A DNA stretch of 8,873 nt from Acidobacteriota bacterium (lineage in GTDB: Bacteria; Acidobacteriota; Vicinamibacteria; Vicinamibacterales; UBA2999), in NCBI GenBank assembly GCA_947465645.1, contig CANIBQ010000142.1:1-8873 (forward strand). The letters run 5' to 3'. This document shows positions 6,814 through 8,873 of this stretch, piece by piece; position 1 is the first letter of the stretch; every line of letters begins with the position of its first letter. The position numbers were made by a program, and so were the translations under genes. The notes beneath the pieces are model-generated. The model searched no databases, was not told the DNA's origin, and saw nothing but the letters and a program-made list of their open reading frames with translations.

Positions 6814-8816
6814 TCCACCCTGGCGTCGTTGAAGCACGCCCCTCCGCCAAGGTCGGTCAGCGTGTCTGGCGCGAGCGCGTTGGCGGTGTAGCCATTCGCG
6901 GTGTGCTTCCGCCACAGCCCTTTCGGCAGCGACACGGTGCCGCGGCGGATCCAGGCGCCGACCCGCGCCTTGCATCGCACCTCGCCAAGCGCGTTGAAGA
7001 CGCGGATGTCGTCGCCCTCCTTCAGCCCACGGGCGTCAGCGTCGTCGGGATGCATCAGCAGCCGAACCTCGGGGCGCGGCAGCTCGGAGAGCGTCGAGCT
7101 GATCGTCCGTTCGCTGGCCGGTGAGATCAGTGCGAGCGGATACTCGGACGTTCCCGGATCGGGTTGATACCCGTACAGACCCGCCGGCGCCTGGGCATCG
7201 AGCTCTTCGGAAAACAGGTTGACCTTGCGATCCGGCGTGAGCGGCCAGACATCCAGGAACTGAATCGGACGGCCGTTGTGCGGCGGCGTCGCCGAGCCGC
7301 CGTCGCGCAGTTCGTCGCCGATGGCCTGCGGCAGGTGGACGAGCACGTTGAGCAGCTCTTCCAGCTCGCCCCTGGGGTCATCGTCGGTCTGAACACCCAT
7401 GCGTACCAGCAGTTCGCCGAAGACGTCGGCGTTGGAACGCGCCTCGCCCGTGGCCTCGATGACCGGCCGCGCCAGCCGAAGACTGAGGGGACCGTACCCG
7501 CGGGCAATGTCGTATCCCTCGAAGAACGTGGTGTTGGGCAGCAGGACGTCGGCGTAGCGCGCCGTGTCGGTCATCACCTGGTCGAACACCACCGTGAACA
7601 GATCGTCCCGCTCGAGCCCTTTGAGCACGCGCCCCTGATCCGGCGTGGTGACCGCCGCGTTGTTGTTGTAGACGAAGAGCATCTTCACCGGCGGGTCGTC
7701 GTAGTCGAGCAGCGCGCGGCCGAGATGGTTCATGTTGATCAGGCGCGTCGCCGGTTCCTGTGCCCCAATCCAGGTGGTACGGTCGAAGCCCCAGGACGCC
7801 GAGTTGCTCATCGTGTAGCCGCCGCCGCGCACGCCGAACTTCCCGGCGACCGCAGGGAGCGCGAGGATCGCCATCGACGCGCTCCCGCCGTTGCGGTTGC
7901 GCTCCTGTCCCCATCCGCATCGAATGAGCGCCGGGCTGGCGGACGCATACGCTTCGGCCACGGCCCGCAGCGTATCGACGGGCACGTCGGCTTCCTCGGC
8001 CGCGCGCTCGAACGTCCATGCACGAGCGCGCTCGCGGAGCCGATCGGCGCCGCGGGCATGCTGGGCGAGAAACGCCTGGTCCGCATGGCCTTCCTCGAAG
8101 AGGTACCGATGGATGGCGAGGGCCACCGGCAGGTCGGTGCCGGGCCGCACGGCCAGGTGGATGTCCGCCTGCTTCGCCAGCGCGGTCGTCCGCGGATCGA
8201 TCACGATCAGCGTCGCCCCGCGGCGCTGCGCCTCGCGGATGTAGGGCACCAGGTGGATGCCGGATGCCGAGGGGTTTGCGCCCCAGAGGATCAGCAGGCG
8301 AGCGTCGTGATAGTCGTCGTAGGTGACCGACGCCATCTTTCCGTAGAGCGCCATGTTTGCCGCGCCGGTCGGCGCGGCGCAGACGGTACGCGCAAGGCGC
8401 GACGTCCCAAGACGACGGAAGAGGGTTGCGTCGCTCGTGTCCTGGGTGAGCAGGCCGTTGGATCCGCCGTAGGAATACGGGAGGATCGACTCGCCGCCCC
8501 ACGTGCTGCGGGCCTCGCCCAAACGTTCCGCGATAAGCGCCAGCGCGTCGTCCCACGACACCCGCTCGAACGTGCCCAGCCCTTTTGGACCCTTTCGGAC
8601 CGCGGGATAGAGCAGGCGATCGGGGCCATACAGCCGCTCGGTGAAGCGACGGACCTTGGCGCAAATGTAGCCCGCGGTCACTGGATTGAGATGCGAGCCG
8701 TCGATCTCCGTGATGCGGCCGTCCTGAACGGTCACGTCGAGGCTGCACGAGTCCGGGCAGTCGAGCGGGCAGACTGTCTCGATGATGCGCTCAGAGGTAA
8801 AGATTGCGGTTTTCAT
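6795..8816 (-). CDS. Molybdopterin (bis-MGD) [4Fe-4S] oxidoreductase, substrate unknown
   Basis: A 673-aa member of the DMSO-reductase/formate-dehydrogenase superfamily (COG0243-like). Seen: an N-terminal [4Fe-4S] motif C16-x3-C20-x3-C24-x27-C52, followed by K54, the place of the conserved electron-relay Lys. Cys146 in TVCAAPTGAAN is the likely Mo/W ligand. MGD-binding elements LILWGANPSASGIH (175-188) and VIDPRTT (205-211) follow, then RCGWGQERN (299-307), the YADVLLPNTTFFE stretch (421-433) and a C-terminal dinucleotide-binding domain from about 559 with LTDLGGGACFND (653-664). No Tat signal or membrane segment is visible, so it is probably cytoplasmic. No electron-transfer subunit is encoded nearby, so it may act alone or with a distant partner. 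Formate-dehydrogenase-like and Bacillus YoaE-like proteins are relatives; the reaction cannot be assigned. The ATG at 8816 has only a weak GAG upstream. The last five residues, VVSCR, and part of the stop codon lie in the heptamer array. Confidence 0.9.
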   Translation of the reverse strand: MKTAIFTSERIIETVCPLDCPDSCSLDVTVQDGRITEIDGSHLNPVTAGYICAKVRRFTERLYGPDRLLYPAVRKGPKGLGTFERVSWDDALALIAERLGEARSTWGGESILPYSYGGSNGLLTQDTSDATLFRRLGTSRLARTVCAAPTGAANMALYGKMASVTYDDYHDARLLILWGANPSASGIHLVPYIREAQRRGATLIVIDPRTTALAKQADIHLAVRPGTDLPVALAIHRYLFEEGHADQAFLAQHARGADRLRERARAWTFERAAEEADVPVDTLRAVAEAYASASPALIRCGWGQERNRNGGSASMAILALPAVAGKFGVRGGGYTMSNSASWGFDRTTWIGAQEPATRLINMNHLGRALLDYDDPPVKMLFVYNNNAAVTTPDQGRVLKGLERDDLFTVVFDQVMTDTARYADVLLPNTTFFEGYDIARGYGPLSLRLARPVIEATGEARSNADVFGELLVRMGVQTDDDPRGELEELLNVLVHLPQAIGDELRDGGSATPPHNGRPIQFLDVWPLTPDRKVNLFSEELDAQAPAGLYGYQPDPGTSEYPLALISPASERTISSTLSELPRPEVRLLMHPDDADARGLKEGDDIRVFNALGEVRCKARVGAWIRRGTVSLPKGLWRKHTANGYTANALAPDTLTDLGGGACFNDARVEVVSCR

Positions 8817-8835
8817 CGCGCTCAGTCAGTCTACC

Positions 8836-8872
8836 GTAATGGGGTCGGGAGTCATTTTTAGAGGACAGTTCC
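8836..8872. repeat. Possible REP-type repeat fragment at the window edge
   Basis: The 57 bp upstream of the oxidoreductase includes ggggtcgggagtcattttt (8841-8859), then agaggacagttcc. From memory, close variants of this motif recur as dispersed repeats and beside REP-associated tyrosine (IS200-like) transposases in many genomes. No inverted partner lies inside the window, so identification rests on resemblance alone. The oxidoreductase promoter should also lie here; no strong -35/-10 pair stands out on the minus strand. Confidence 0.35.
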
Positions 8873-8873
8873 A

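Noticed and set aside
7164..8861. 565-aa open frame on the + strand opposite the oxidoreductase
   Set aside because: The minus-strand frame has clear cofactor motifs. The + frame is R/V/A/H-rich with no recognisable domain, and such mirror frames are expected in GC-rich coding DNA.

Overview
This window comes from a GC-rich diderm (Gram-negative-type) bacterium. The evidence is an outer-membrane Omp85 barrel protein followed by a TamB-family envelope protein, very GC-rich codon third positions, and long shadow ORFs on the opposite strands. GC-rich coding sequence, compact gene spacing and short heptamer repeats would fit Acidobacteriota (Vicinamibacteria-like). That placement is an impression, not something the sequence proves.

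Layout. (1) 1-69: a C/G-rich heptamer-type tandem repeat with inverted arms, cut by the window edge. (2) 80-271 (+): a 63-aa protein with two membrane segments. (3) 336-2213 (+): a TamA-like Omp85 protein with POTRA domains, a 16-strand-type barrel and, unusually, a lipoprotein signal peptide (compare TamL of Bacteroidota). (4) 2293-6723 (+): a 1476-aa TamB. Genes 3 and 4 are co-directional, 79 bp apart, and almost certainly form an operon that builds a translocation and assembly or lipid-transport bridge from inner to outer membrane. (5) 6722-6813: a strikingly regular array of 7-nt units, four in one orientation and five in the other, filling the gap between convergent genes. (6) 6795-8816 (-): a molybdopterin (bis-MGD) [4Fe-4S] oxidoreductase of unknown substrate, apparently cytoplasmic. 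(7) 8817-8873: its short upstream region, with a motif resembling the flank of a REP-type repeat.

The genes are recognisable families. The unusual material is repeat-derived DNA that has entered coding sequence. Inside tamB, two adjacent perfect 8-bp stem-loops with 5-nt loops lie as an inverted pair directly after a 24-bp tandem duplication, all in frame. At 6722-6813 the heptamer array appears to supply parts of the stop codons of both convergent genes and the last five sense codons of the oxidoreductase. No tRNA, rRNA, CRISPR array or intact insertion sequence was seen, and no gene-free stretch exceeds 100 bp.
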